A DNA stretch of 64,000 bases from Helicobacter fennelliae (GTDB lineage Bacteria; Campylobacterota; Campylobacteria; Campylobacterales; Helicobacteraceae): positions 1,612,001 to 1,676,000 of the forward strand of contig NZ_UGIB01000001.1 of assembly GCF_900451005.1 (NCBI RefSeq), written 5' to 3'. Below, piece by piece: positions 1 through 8,043 of this stretch. A program made the position numbers and the translations under genes. Position 1 is the stretch's first letter. Each line of letters starts with the position of its first letter. The notes below the pieces were generated by a model. The model saw nothing but the letters and a program-made list of their open reading frames with translations. It had not been told where the DNA came from and did not search any database.

Positions 1-1594
1 TCAACTTCTTTAAACAAAGCACCATTTTGTGAGTCAAAATCATTTTCACGCAATTCATAGATTTTAAATCCTAAATCCAAATTTGAATTTTGCGCGATTT
101 TTGCGCTTGCGCGTTTATGCGCTCTTTGGTAATGTCAAAAATCGTAGGATTTTCGCTTCCTAGCTCATTTTTACAAAACTCATAAGCCGTTTTTGATTTG
201 CTTTTGTCGATAACTTCATCTAACTGCACCAAAAGAAACTCTCTATTGCCTTTATCTTGGGCATTTAACTCCATAACCGCTTGGGCAGTCGTTCCGCTTC
301 CTGCAAAAAAGTCTAAAATAATATCGTTTGAATTTGGCGTGGTTGAAAGTTGCAATAATGTTTTTATTAAATTTGTCGGTTTTGGAAAAGAAAAAGGAAT
401 CGATAATTCTTTAATCTCATCCGTTCCTTTATCATTGACAAAATCGGCTTTCATTAAATCAAAGGTTGTTATAGATAATTTTTCGTCTTTATCAACCATT
501 TTATTTGTTCCGACTTGAAATTCTTTATTTATATAATTTCTAACTCTCAAACTATTTTTTGTTTCAACTATTATTCCTAACTCAATAGCTTTTTGCATTC
601 TCTCTTTTGTCCAAAGCCAACGCCTACGATTTCCACTTGAATCAATTGGACTAAATATTTTTCCATTAAATTCAATATCATAATCTCCACCATTTGAATA
701 TCCTTGTGTAGCTGATGCAAGAATTGGGCTTGTATCATTTTTAAAAAATTTTCCTATATTATCGCAAAAAACTTCTTTACTAAAATCTCTGTTTATAACA
801 GAGTGAAAATTATATGATTTGTTTTTAGAATAACATAAAATATAATCGTGATTCACACCTATATATTTTTCTTGTGCGGGTCTCTGTGCAGAAGTTAATC
901 GCGGAATTGAAACCACAAAATTATCTTCCCCAAAAATTTCATCGCATAAAAGTTTTAAATTTGCCTGTTCATTATCGTCAATGCTAATAAAAATCACGCC
1001 ATCATCACGCAAAAGCTGCCTAGCGATATATAATCGCGGATACATAAAACTAAGCCACGCACTATGCGTGCTAGAATTTTTAAGCGTAAGATTAAGTATG
1101 CTGCTTGCTTCTTCAAGCTCTATATTTGCCATTTGCGCCAAACTCTGCGGCGTGAAACTTCGCTCGTCATTGTAGATAAAGTCTCCATTGCCCGTGTTAT
1201 AAGGCGGGTCGATATAAATCATCTTTACTTTGCGGTAATAAGCGTTTTTTAGGTGTTTTAGCACTTCTAAATTGTCGCCTTTGATAAGGACATTTTTAGA
1301 ATTTGCATTTTGTGGCTGTGCGTTGTGCGCGCTATCTTGCGCAATCAGCGTGTGTGTAGGCAAATGACGCAAGAGTTTAGCATAAGACTTGCCAAGCCAA
1401 TTTAGGCTATATGACTCTTTTGAGAGTGAAAACGCCGCTTCATTTTCTAAATCCTGCGTTGCTGTGTTTGCTTGTGCGTTAATTTCTTGCGCCAAATCCA
1501 AAATCGCCTTTTGAAGTTTGTGTGGCATTAAATCGCCGTTTTTGTCAAAGCACTGCGGAAAATACTCTTTAAGTTTGTGGAATCTATCTAACAT
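1..1594 (-). pseudogene. Type III restriction-modification adenine methyltransferase (Mod), frameshifted near the C-terminus and cut by the window edge
   Basis: Mod subunit of a type III restriction-modification system, which methylates adenine and specifies the target for the Res subunit. Starting at 1594, the protein begins with the family's leucine-rich helix. It has the catalytic DPPYNTGN at residues 129-136 and the AdoMet-binding FAGSGTT near residue 430, the beta-class order. The frame ends at a TAG at 71-73 after 507 residues, shorter than usual for Mod. The adjacent frame runs on to base 1 and reads LDLGFKIYELRENDF, which resembles the normal Mod C-terminal region. A one- or two-base shift near 95-110, by the run CAAAAATCG, therefore splits the gene. 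Res, if present, would lie off the left edge. This could be a true lesion, a phase state or a sequencing error. Confidence 0.85.
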
Positions 1595-1681
1595 AATTAT
1601 TTTGTCCTTCTAAAATCAAAAATAAATCTTGCATTATAGTAGAGAGTTACTAATAAAACTTTGAATCAAGGGCAAAGCATT

Positions 1682-1709
1682 GTTATTGCAAACAAAGTGA
1701 AACAATCCA
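1682..1709. repeat. Decayed REP-like palindrome half
   Basis: TTATTGCAAACAAAGTGAAAC followed by AATCC resembles the better preserved copy near 36552 (CATTGCGAACAAAGTGAAGTAATCC). It lies in the short gap between the methyltransferase gene and the topoisomerase-like scrap. The rest of 1595-1728 shows no gene. Confidence 0.4.
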
Positions 1710-1728
1710 CAAATCAAAAGCGAATTTG

Positions 1729-1920
1729 TTATTTCTCCCTACCCTCCACCACTACAAACCTTTCTACACCAAAGACTTTTGCGTAAGTGGTGTTTGGCCA
1801 CTCGTTTGTGTTTTGATTTGGATTGCCCCAATCGCCATATTCTGCAAGTTTTAGAATATGTCCAAAAGCCCAAGTGATGATAGAATCTCCTTTAATAATA
1901 TAGCCTTGTTTCTTTTTCAC
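1729..1920 (-). pseudogene. Remnant of a type IA topoisomerase (TopB-like) N-terminal region
   Basis: The 63-codon frame opens with GTG at 1920. It contains GYIIKGDSIITWAFGHILKL, which resembles the segment after the N-terminal Toprim start of topoisomerase III/TopB proteins (pattern: GY...G...VTWAFGHLLEL). The preceding (F)IAEKPS block and everything after about 60 residues are missing, so this cannot be a working enzyme. The family assignment rests on that short motif alone. An in-frame TGA sits directly before the GTG, so it is not fused to the open stretch upstream. The setting, between a decaying methyltransferase and a Cas9 relic, fits a degraded mobile or defence island. Confidence 0.5.
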
Positions 1921-2043
1921 TCATTGGCGTCTCTTTTTGCAGGTTTTAGATTTTTGATTAGAATCTTGTAAATCTCTTTCTTCTCTCAATACTTCATCAA
2001 TAAATTCATCTGCCTTATTGTTAAATTTGAAAGTAAAAACAAT
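1921..2043 (-). other. Open reading fragment of unknown origin
   Basis: An open stretch reads NKADEFIDEVLREERDLQDS and then a lysine/arginine-rich end, stopping at a TGA at 1921-1923. No start codon with a ribosome site is visible and I do not recognise the family. It lies in the same frame as the topoisomerase-like scrap below it and between that scrap and the Cas9 relic, so it is probably another broken gene end. Confidence 0.3.
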
Positions 2044-2077
2044 AAACAATTTTTAAAGATTCCAAATCTAGGCAGTG

Positions 2078-2388
2078 TTAAGTTTGGTAAAATTCTTTAT
2101 AAAGATATTCGCCTATGCTTTTGTAGCCTTTTGCTTGCATAGCTTTTTGATTCTCTTGCAAGGCTTTTAAAACTTTTTGTTTTTCTTCCGCTTCTTTTTC
2201 CTTTTTCTCATCTCGTGTTTATTGCCATAGCCCCTATGCTTTGTGATGTGCAAAATCACACGCGCAAATTCGCTAGAATCTAATTTCTGTGTGAGTGCTA
2301 AGGCTCGCAATCCATAGGGGCTTTTTGTGCTTTTATCGCATTGACAATAAATAATAAATACACTACTATTTTGCGCTTTTAAATTCAC
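2078..2388 (-). pseudogene. cas9: Relic of a type II CRISPR nuclease Cas9 (REC-region fragment, frameshifted)
   Basis: The first piece reads KSPYGLRALALTQKLDSSEF then ARVILHITKHRGY. The second, one frame over and stopping at a TAA at 2078-2080, reads QENQKAMQAKGYKSIGEYLY then KEFYQT. Together they match, in order, the stretch after the bridge helix of Campylobacter-type Cas9 (remembered as SPYELRFRALNE...FARVILHIAKRRGY...YQSVGEYLYKEYFQ). A frameshift lies in the A-rich run near 2205-2220. The N-terminal RuvC-I motif, HNH and PAM-binding parts are absent. No cas1, cas2 or repeat array is visible nearby. The piece before KSPYG (from 2388) is probably unrelated sequence. Confidence 0.75.
2341..2369 (+). 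promoter_or_regulatory. Sigma-70-type promoter of the nitroreductase gene
   Basis: TTGACA at 2341-2346 is followed after 17 bases by TACTAT at 2364-2369. Transcription would begin just upstream of the AAAGGAGC ribosome site that precedes the ATG at 2404. Confidence 0.55.
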
Positions 2389-2403
2389 ACAAAAGGAGCA
2401 CTT

Positions 2404-3075
2404 ATGAAATTCCTAGACAACGACAAAATCATCGAGGCATTCCACTTCCGTCACGCGTGCAAGGTATTTGATGGCAGCAAAAAGCTAAGCGAGCAAGACT
2501 TCCGCACGATTTTAGAATCTGCGCGCCTTAGCCCTTCTAGCTTTGGCTTTGAGCCTTGGAATCTGCTTATCCTGCGCGATAAAGCGGTGCGCGAAAAGAT
2601 CTTTGCGCCCACTTGGGGCGGACAGGACGCGCTCAAAAACGCGAGCGAATTTGTGATAATCCTCGCGCGCAAAAATGCCGACTTGCACCCGCAATCTACT
2701 TATATCACGCACATGATGAATGATATTCACGGGCTAAATGCTGAGGCGCAAAGCCTGCGCAGAGGCTTTTTTGACACATTCCAAAAAGATCACTTTTGTT
2801 TTTATAATAACGATCCAAAAATCTTTGACTGGGCGTGCAAGCAGTGCTATATCGCGCTTGGCAATATGCTCAGCGTTGCGGGGCTTTTAGGTGTAGATTC
2901 TCTACCAATTGAGGGCTTTAATCGCGCGCAGGTTGAGGAGATCTTAGCAGATTCTGGTTTGCTAGATTCCAAACATTTTGGTGTCGCGGTGATGTGCGCC
3001 TTTGGCTTTCGCTTAAATGAGCCAAAGCACGCCAAAACAAGGCAAAGTTTAGAATCCATCACGCGCTTTGTGTGA
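2404..3075 (+). CDS. NAD(P)H-dependent nitroreductase, FrxA/NfsB-like
   Basis: FMN-dependent oxidoreductase of the nitroreductase fold, 223 residues. The early HACKVFD block, ARLSPSSFGFEPWNLLIL at about 40-57 and the late block LLGVDSLPIEGFN near 162-174 are family hallmarks. The overall pattern (FEPW, WGG, FVIILARK, FDWACKQCYIALGNML) is closer to my memory of H. pylori FrxA than to RdxA. Such enzymes reduce quinones, flavins and nitro compounds and can activate nitroimidazoles. The start is set by AAAGGAGC upstream of the ATG and by the promoter at 2341. It is the first intact gene after the decayed left end. Orthology to frxA is not certain, so no symbol is given. Confidence 0.88.
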   Translation: MKFLDNDKIIEAFHFRHACKVFDGSKKLSEQDFRTILESARLSPSSFGFEPWNLLILRDKAVREKIFAPTWGGQDALKNASEFVIILARKNADLHPQSTYITHMMNDIHGLNAEAQSLRRGFFDTFQKDHFCFYNNDPKIFDWACKQCYIALGNMLSVAGLLGVDSLPIEGFNRAQVEEILADSGLLDSKHFGVAVMCAFGFRLNEPKHAKTRQSLESITRFV

Positions 3076-3131
3076 GATTCTTTTGTGCAAAATTTCATGC
3101 AATTAAGACAAATATTTGACGAAAGGGCGAT

Positions 3132-4004
3132 ATGCAGACTTTAGAGCTTGTTTTCCCGCAATGGCAGGGCGGCGACATCACGCGCTTTTTCCCTGAATTG
3201 AGCGCTCAAGAGGCAGCGCAAGGCTATTACCTCGGCGCTCAGATTCTAAAACTGCTCACAGAATCCATTAACCCAAACCTTGCCAAAAATAGCGCGCTTG
3301 TGCCCATTTCGCTAGAATGGACGCTGGATTCTAACGGACAAAAAATCGTGCAAGAAGGCATCATCGATGGCGCGATTTTACAAAAGCAAACAAAATCTGC
3401 GCTGCAAATCCTGCGCGATAAAAATCCGGATAGAATCCTCACGCTTGGTGGCGAGTGCGCGACCTCTATCGCGCCTTTTAGTTAGCTTGCGGATAAATAC
3501 AAAGGCGATTGTGTCGCGCCCATTTGGCTTGATGCGCATCCAGATTTAGGGCTGCCACATGATGACTTTTATAAAGGCTACCACGCAATGGCTGTGAGCG
3601 CGCTAAATGGACGATTGCAAGAGCAATTAAAACTCCCCGTGATTATAAAATCTCATCGCATCTTGCTTGCAGGCTTGCACTCCCACGAAGCAGAAGTGAT
3701 GAAAGAGTGGCAAAAAGCATTTGGCATAAAATCGCTAAATAGCGCAGAATCTAGCGCGCAAAATGTCCTTGCCTTTTTAGCACAAAGCGGCGCAAAAAAG
3801 CTACTCATTCATTTTGACTTGGACGTGCTAAACCCAGCCGAGCTTTACGCAGGCGTGGGCAATAGCGGAAAAATGAGTATTGCACAAATCATGGAAATAA
3901 TAGAGGCACTCAATGCGGAATATGACATCATAGGGCTAACCATTGCCGAGCATTTGCCAAAATTAGAATTACAGCTTAAATGTCTGCTAGAAAATTGCCA
4001 TTGA
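3132..4004 (+). pseudogene. Arginase/agmatinase-family ureohydrolase interrupted by one in-frame stop
   Basis: The frame is continuous from the ATG at 3132 to the stop at 4004 (290 codons) except for a TAG at 3483-3485. Upstream of it is LTLGGECATSIAPFS; downstream are the metal-binding WLDAHPDLG and HFDLDVLNP motifs of ureohydrolases (arginase, agmatinase, formimidoylglutamase). Many relatives read SY-L at this place as I recall, so TAT or TAC to TAG is the simplest lesion. The upstream part lacks the catalytic aspartates, so without suppression the product is dead. It is not obviously the H. pylori RocF type. A plausible ribosome site (GAAAGGGCG) precedes the ATG. The substrate cannot be told. 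Confidence 0.8.
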
Positions 4005-4034
4005 TTAAAAACGACCAAAACTAAAGGAGCAAAC

Positions 4035-4403
4035 ATGCAAACACTCATACTCTTAACACACCCCGATATTGCGCACTCACGCGTAAATAGGATATTAAAA
4101 GATACGCTTTTAGAATCTAGCGAGCTAAAAAATGCACTAGATTCCAAAACCCTGCAAATCCATGAAATCTACAAGGAATACCCACATTGGCAAATCGATG
4201 TAGGCGCGAACAAGCGCTATTAGAGAGCGCGCAAAATATCATTTTTCAATTCCCAGTCTATTGGTTCTCTTGCCCGCCGCTACTTAGAAAATATTTTGAT
4301 GATGTTTTCACACACGGCTGGGCGTATGGAAGCAAGGGTGGCAAGCTAAAGGGCAAAAGAATATGTCGCACTGGTGCGCGAGATGGTAGAATCTAAAGAC
4401 TAA
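4035..4403 (+). pseudogene. Flavodoxin-fold NAD(P)H oxidoreductase (KefF/MdaB-like), frameshifted and internally deleted
   Basis: The first frame starts at 4035 after AAAGGAGC with MQTLILLTHPDIAHSRVN, the FMN-binding start of the flavodoxin-like quinone reductase family. It ends at a TAG near 4221. The next frame resumes EQALLESAQNIIFQFPVYWF and reaches FTHGWAYG, the family's nicotinamide-side region. Restoring one G in GGCGCG(G)AACAAG near 4210 rejoins the two. After LKGK near 4358 a third frame gives a plausible C-terminus (AKEYVALVREMVESKD, stop 4401-4403), so the middle-to-late part appears deleted. Two independent lesions make this a true pseudogene. It sits 22 bases before the intact relative mdaB. 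Confidence 0.8.
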
Positions 4404-4425
4404 AAATTATAAAAAAGGAGCAAAT

Positions 4426-5013
4426 ATGCAAAAAATCTTAATTTTAAACGGCGGAATGAGTTATGGCGAGAGTGGCGGGAAGCTAAATCTGGCATTTAGC
4501 GAGATAATCGCGCAGGAGCTAGAAAAGCTCGGCAAGAGTGTGCAAACCACGTATATCGCGCAAGGCTATGAGATAAAGGCGGAAGTGGCTAAGTGGAAGG
4601 ACACAGATGCGGTAATCTGGCAGATGCCCGGCTGGTGGATGGGCGAACCATGGATAGTGAAAAAATATATTGATGAAGTGCTGTATGCGGAGGCTCTTGG
4701 CGTGCTATTTAGCGGCGATGGTAGGAGTAGGAGCGATGAGTCTAAGCGCTATGGAAGTGGCGGGCTGTGTCAGGGCAAGGCTATGATGCTAAGCACGACT
4801 TGGAACGCCCCGCTATATGCGTTTAACGAGGTGGGCGAGCTCTTTGATGGGCGCGGGGTCGATGAGGTCTTTGCGCATTTTTATAAGATTCATAAGTTTA
4901 TTGGCTTTAGCAAATTTCTACCAAGCTTTATGGCAAATGATGTGCATAAAAAGCCAGATTTCACCAAGTGGGAAGCAGACCTACGTGCGCATGTGAGAGG
5001 GAATTTTAGCTAA
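4426..5013 (+). CDS. mdaB: NAD(P)H quinone oxidoreductase MdaB
   Basis: Soluble FAD-containing quinone reductase that transfers two electrons at once, limiting semiquinone radicals; in H. pylori it contributes to oxidative-stress resistance. The 195-residue protein has the start ILILNGGMSYGESGGKLN, the diagnostic QMPGWWMGEPWIVKKYIDE at about residue 66, GDGRSRSDESKRYGSGGL, and LSTTWNAP. Length matches the family. AAAAAGGAGC precedes the ATG. It follows a broken relative of the same fold, so this copy may now be the only working one here. Confidence 0.95.
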   Translation: MQKILILNGGMSYGESGGKLNLAFSEIIAQELEKLGKSVQTTYIAQGYEIKAEVAKWKDTDAVIWQMPGWWMGEPWIVKKYIDEVLYAEALGVLFSGDGRSRSDESKRYGSGGLCQGKAMMLSTTWNAPLYAFNEVGELFDGRGVDEVFAHFYKIHKFIGFSKFLPSFMANDVHKKPDFTKWEADLRAHVRGNFS

Positions 5014-5040
5014 GTGTTAAAGCACATGTTAGATAAATCC

Positions 5041-5054
5041 AGAATCTAGATTCT
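5041..5054. repeat. AGAATCTAGATTCT perfect palindrome (one of five)
   Basis: This 14-base perfect palindrome is two head-to-head copies of AGAATCT. Exact copies also lie at 12686-12699, 47107-47120 (inside pyrG), 48978-48991 (inside recJ) and 49377-49390. The single word AGAATCT/AGATTCT is scattered through nearly every gene in the window. Confidence 0.8.
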
Positions 5055-5070
5055 AGATTCCGTAGATTCT

Positions 5071-5192
5071 AAATTCTAGCTTTTAAGCGATTTGAGCTGC
5101 GAGTTTGGATTTTTCCACTGCGACGCACGCACAAGTGCGCCTCATTCCAAAATCCTACACAACCCACAAACTCATCTTAAAATCTAGAATTT
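5071..5192. repeat. Intergenic inverted-arm element, family A, copy 1
   Basis: AAATTCTAGCTTTTAAG at 5071-5087 is the reverse complement, with one mismatch, of CTTAAAATCTAGAATTT at 5176-5192. The same two arms bound 59293-59484. The interior carries a GC-rich hairpin core (GCGACGCACGCACAAGTGCG region, about 5126-5150) that recurs elsewhere. With the REP cluster below, this accounts for most of 5014-5454; I see no gene there. Confidence 0.65.
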
Positions 5193-5235
5193 TTTACACG
5201 CTCTTTTTATCTCCATAGAATCTAGATTTGAATTT

Positions 5236-5421
5236 GACTGGATTGCCATGTAGTTGCTCGCAATGACGATTACAGCATAGATTCTGTGTTTTTTATTTCT
5301 TTAATTTTTTCTGGATTCTTCGGCAAGCCTCAGAATGACGAAGGGTTATTTTGTGGTGAAGTGGCACAAAGTGGATTCTATGGATTGCCACGCAAGGATA
5401 AACCTTGCTCGCAATGACGGC
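5236..5421. repeat. REP-like palindromic repeat cluster
   Basis: Two copies of the pattern GATTGCCA...CTCGCAATGACG lie at about 5239-5271 and 5381-5420, with a related CGGCAAGCCTCAGAATGACG unit at about 5318-5340. The ends are complementary enough to form hairpins. The same pattern recurs near 33.4, 36.1, 36.6, 50.4, 58.1 and 59.6 kb. Confidence 0.7.
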
Positions 5422-5454
5422 TTGGTTTTGGATTACGCTTAAAAACGACAAAAA

Positions 5455-6723
5455 TCACTCCTCTTTTCGTCTTGTGATTTGTGCGCCTATGAGGCTAAGT
5501 TTTTGTTCGAGATTTTCATACCCTCTATCAAGATGATAGATTCTGTGGATATTGGTTTGTCCTTGCGCGACAAGTCCTGCCAAAACAAGCGCCGAAGACG
5601 CCCGCAAATCCGTAGCCATCACATCTGCGCCGATTAGATTACTTTTGCCTACAATGCTTGCGCTATTGCCATTGAGCGTGATTTGTGCGCCTAATCGCTT
5701 CAGCTCGCTAACATGCATAAAGCGATTTTCAAAAAGCGTCTCTTGGATACTTGAAGTGCCCTCGCATTGCGTTGCCAAAGCCATAAATTGCGCTTGCATA
5801 TCGGTTGGAAATCCCGGATATTCAGTTGTGATGATGTCAAAATGATGAAGTTTTTTAGCCGGCAAAATCTCAATGCTCTGATTTTTGATTTGGATTCCAA
5901 AGCCTATTTCTTTGAGTTTATCAAGGATTGCATCAAGATGATGAGGATTTACATCTGTGAGCTTGATTTGCGAGTTTGTTATCGCTCCTGCGCATAAATA
6001 TGTGCCTGCTTCGATTCTATCGGGTATAACGCGAATTGGCTTAAAATCTAGTGCTTCGCCATCTGTGCCCATTATCTCTAAATCACTCGTGCCAATGCCT
6101 TCAATCTCCACGCCAGCCTCTTTAAGCACTTCGCAAAGCTGCACGACTTCAGGCTCTCTTGCGGCATTAATGATTTGTGTTTTGCCTTTTGCAAGAGCTG
6201 CTGCCATGATGACATTTTCACAGCCTGTAACAGTGATCTTATCAAACACAATTCGCGTGCCACTAAGCCCATTAGGTGCGTTAGCTACGATATAACCGCC
6301 CTGTATCACAATCTGTGCGCCCATTTTTTCCATAGCCTTGATATGCAAATCCACTGGTCGCGCGCCGATAGCACAACCTCCGGGCAAGCTCACTTCACAC
6401 TGCCTAAATCGCGCCAAAAGCGGACCCAAAACCAAAATAGAAGCGCGCATTTTACGCACAATATCATAAATAGCCTTCGTATGAATAATGCGAGATGAGT
6501 CGATACGCACTTTATGATTGGATTCCCATGTGATATTTGAGCCCAAATGTTCAAGCAACTTCGCCAAAGTTTTGACATCAGCCACAAAAGGTAGATTCTG
6601 TATCTGCACTTCATTTTTTGCAAGCAATGCACTTGATAAAATCGGTAATGCAGCGTTTTTGGATCCTGATATACTCACCTCACCTTTAAGCAATGCCCCA
6701 CCTTTGATCTGCAAAAAATCCAT
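5455..6723 (-). CDS. murA: UDP-N-acetylglucosamine 1-carboxyvinyltransferase MurA
   Basis: Cytosolic enzyme of the first committed step of peptidoglycan synthesis, transferring enolpyruvyl from PEP to UDP-GlcNAc. The 422-residue length is standard. Visible are the substrate-binding [11 protein letters not shown] with Lys22-Asn23, and the catalytic-loop cysteine (Cys117) in [16 protein letters not shown], the residue attacked by fosfomycin. AAAGGAAAAAG precedes the ATG at 6723. The gene for a 132-residue membrane protein ends 16 bases upstream, and galU, slt, yggT and gltX2 follow on the same strand, as in H. pylori. Confidence 0.97.
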   Translation of the reverse strand: MDFLQIKGGALLKGEVSISGSKNAALPILSSALLAKNEVQIQNLPFVADVKTLAKLLEHLGSNITWESNHKVRIDSSRIIHTKAIYDIVRKMRASILVLGPLLARFRQCEVSLPGGCAIGARPVDLHIKAMEKMGAQIVIQGGYIVANAPNGLSGTRIVFDKITVTGCENVIMAAALAKGKTQIINAAREPEVVQLCEVLKEAGVEIEGIGTSDLEIMGTDGEALDFKPIRVIPDRIEAGTYLCAGAITNSQIKLTDVNPHHLDAILDKLKEIGFGIQIKNQSIEILPAKKLHHFDIITTEYPGFPTDMQAQFMALATQCEGTSSIQETLFENRFMHVSELKRLGAQITLNGNSASIVGKSNLIGADVMATDLRASSALVLAGLVAQGQTNIHRIYHLDRGYENLEQKLSLIGAQITRRKEE

Positions 6724-6739
6724 ACTTTTTCCTTTTTGT

Positions 6740-7138
6740 TTATTGTTTTTTTGTTTTGAGTGCTGTGCCTACATGTTGAGCGATCTCATCTTTGAGTGAA
6801 GGATTTGTAAGGGTGAGCTTTTCTCTGATTTTAGCGGCTTGATCTGTATCGATAAAATCTAATCCACTCAAGCTCTTAACGGTATCAAGCCATTCTTGAA
6901 GTCGTTTGGAGTGCGGTGAAATCGTGCCAAAATCCTTATAAAACAACTCAACCAATGCAAAAGCCTCTTCTTGTGTCTTGACTTTAGAGATTTTGTTTTG
7001 AAAATCCTTAAGCGTAGGGGCTTTGGGCTTGTGTCCTTGCGAAGAAAGCCGCACGATAACAGAGCCCAAAACAAAAACAACAAGCCCAAATCCAAGAGAA
7101 ATAAGCAAAAAAATCGTATAAAATCCGTGATGAAACAT
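6740..7138 (-). CDS. Hypothetical single-pass membrane protein
   Basis: 132 residues. One N-terminal hydrophobic helix at about 5-30 ([20 protein letters not shown]) is followed by a charged, probably cytosolic domain without a motif I recognise. The position between galU and murA matches a hypothetical gene in the same place in H. pylori. The gap to murA is 16 bases and to galU 9 bases, so it is likely co-transcribed. No function can be assigned. Confidence 0.75.
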   Translation of the reverse strand: MFHHGFYTIFLLISLGFGLVVFVLGSVIVRLSSQGHKPKAPTLKDFQNKISKVKTQEEAFALVELFYKDFGTISPHSKRLQEWLDTVKSLSGLDFIDTDQAAKIREKLTLTNPSLKDEIAQHVGTALKTKKQ

Positions 7139-7147
7139 TAGCGTTTG

Positions 7148-7978
7148 TTAGCGTTTGCGCGCTTTGTAAGCACTATAAAAATCAGTTGTAGCCTGCACGA
7201 AACCATCGATACTTCCGCAATCATAACGTTTGCCTTCAAATTTATACGCAAGCACTCTGCCATTTTTTGCCTGCTCCATAAGCGCGTCAGTGATTTGTAT
7301 CTCGCCCTTTTTGCCCGGAGGTGTTACACGCAAAATATCAAAAATATCAGGCGTAAGAATGTATCTTCCGATGATAGCGAGATTTGATGGAGCTTCGTTT
7401 TTGTTTGGCTTTTCGATTGTTTTATTGACACGATATACATTTTTGGCAATTTCATCGCCTGAGATCACGCCATATTTATCGACTTCATCTTGAGGCACTT
7501 CTTCGATCGCTACAATCGAACATTTGTGTTTGTTGTAGAGTTTGACCATTTGTGCTAGCACGCCATCGCCGCTATTAGTGCATAAATCATCAGCCAAAAT
7601 CACTGCAAATGGTTCGTTGCCAATGAGTGTCTCACCTGTCAAAATAGCATGCCCTAAACCTTTCATTTCATTTTGCCTTGTATAAGAAAAAGTGCATTGA
7701 CTGATGAGAGTGCGCACTTCTGCGATTAAGGATTCTTTGTCTGTGCCTTTGATTTGGTGCTCAAGCTCATAGCTAATGTCAAAATGATCCTCAATACTGC
7801 GCTTTCCTCGTCCTGTAACAATCGCCATTGTATGACAACCTGCCTGTAACGCTTCTTCTACGCCATATTGGATAAGCGGTTTGGTTAGGATTGGTAACAT
7901 TTCTTTTGGCATTGCTTTTGTCGCAGGCAAAAACCGCGTCCCATATCCCGCTGCTGGAAACAAACATTTACTAATCAT
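7148..7978 (-). CDS. galU: UTP-glucose-1-phosphate uridylyltransferase GalU
   Basis: Makes UDP-glucose from UTP and glucose-1-phosphate for lipopolysaccharide and other surface sugars. The protein (276 residues) starts CLFPAAGYGTRFLPATKAMP, the nucleotidyltransferase signature, and has the LADDLC metal site and the EKPNKNEAPSNLAIIGRYIL segment typical of GalU. AAAGGAGTTTG precedes the ATG at 7978. It lies in the murA-gltX2 block. Confidence 0.96.
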   Translation of the reverse strand: MISKCLFPAAGYGTRFLPATKAMPKEMLPILTKPLIQYGVEEALQAGCHTMAIVTGRGKRSIEDHFDISYELEHQIKGTDKESLIAEVRTLISQCTFSYTRQNEMKGLGHAILTGETLIGNEPFAVILADDLCTNSGDGVLAQMVKLYNKHKCSIVAIEEVPQDEVDKYGVISGDEIAKNVYRVNKTIEKPNKNEAPSNLAIIGRYILTPDIFDILRVTPPGKKGEIQITDALMEQAKNGRVLAYKFEGKRYDCGSIDGFVQATTDFYSAYKARKR

Positions 7979-8043
7979 TCAAACTCCTTTAAAACATAAA
8001 TTTTAGCATTGTAGAAAAAAATAACAAACAAAATCCCATATAC

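Noticed and set aside
5552-6498. Plus-strand open frames opposite murA
   Set aside because: Antisense to a well-matched full-length MurA; no ribosome sites or family features.
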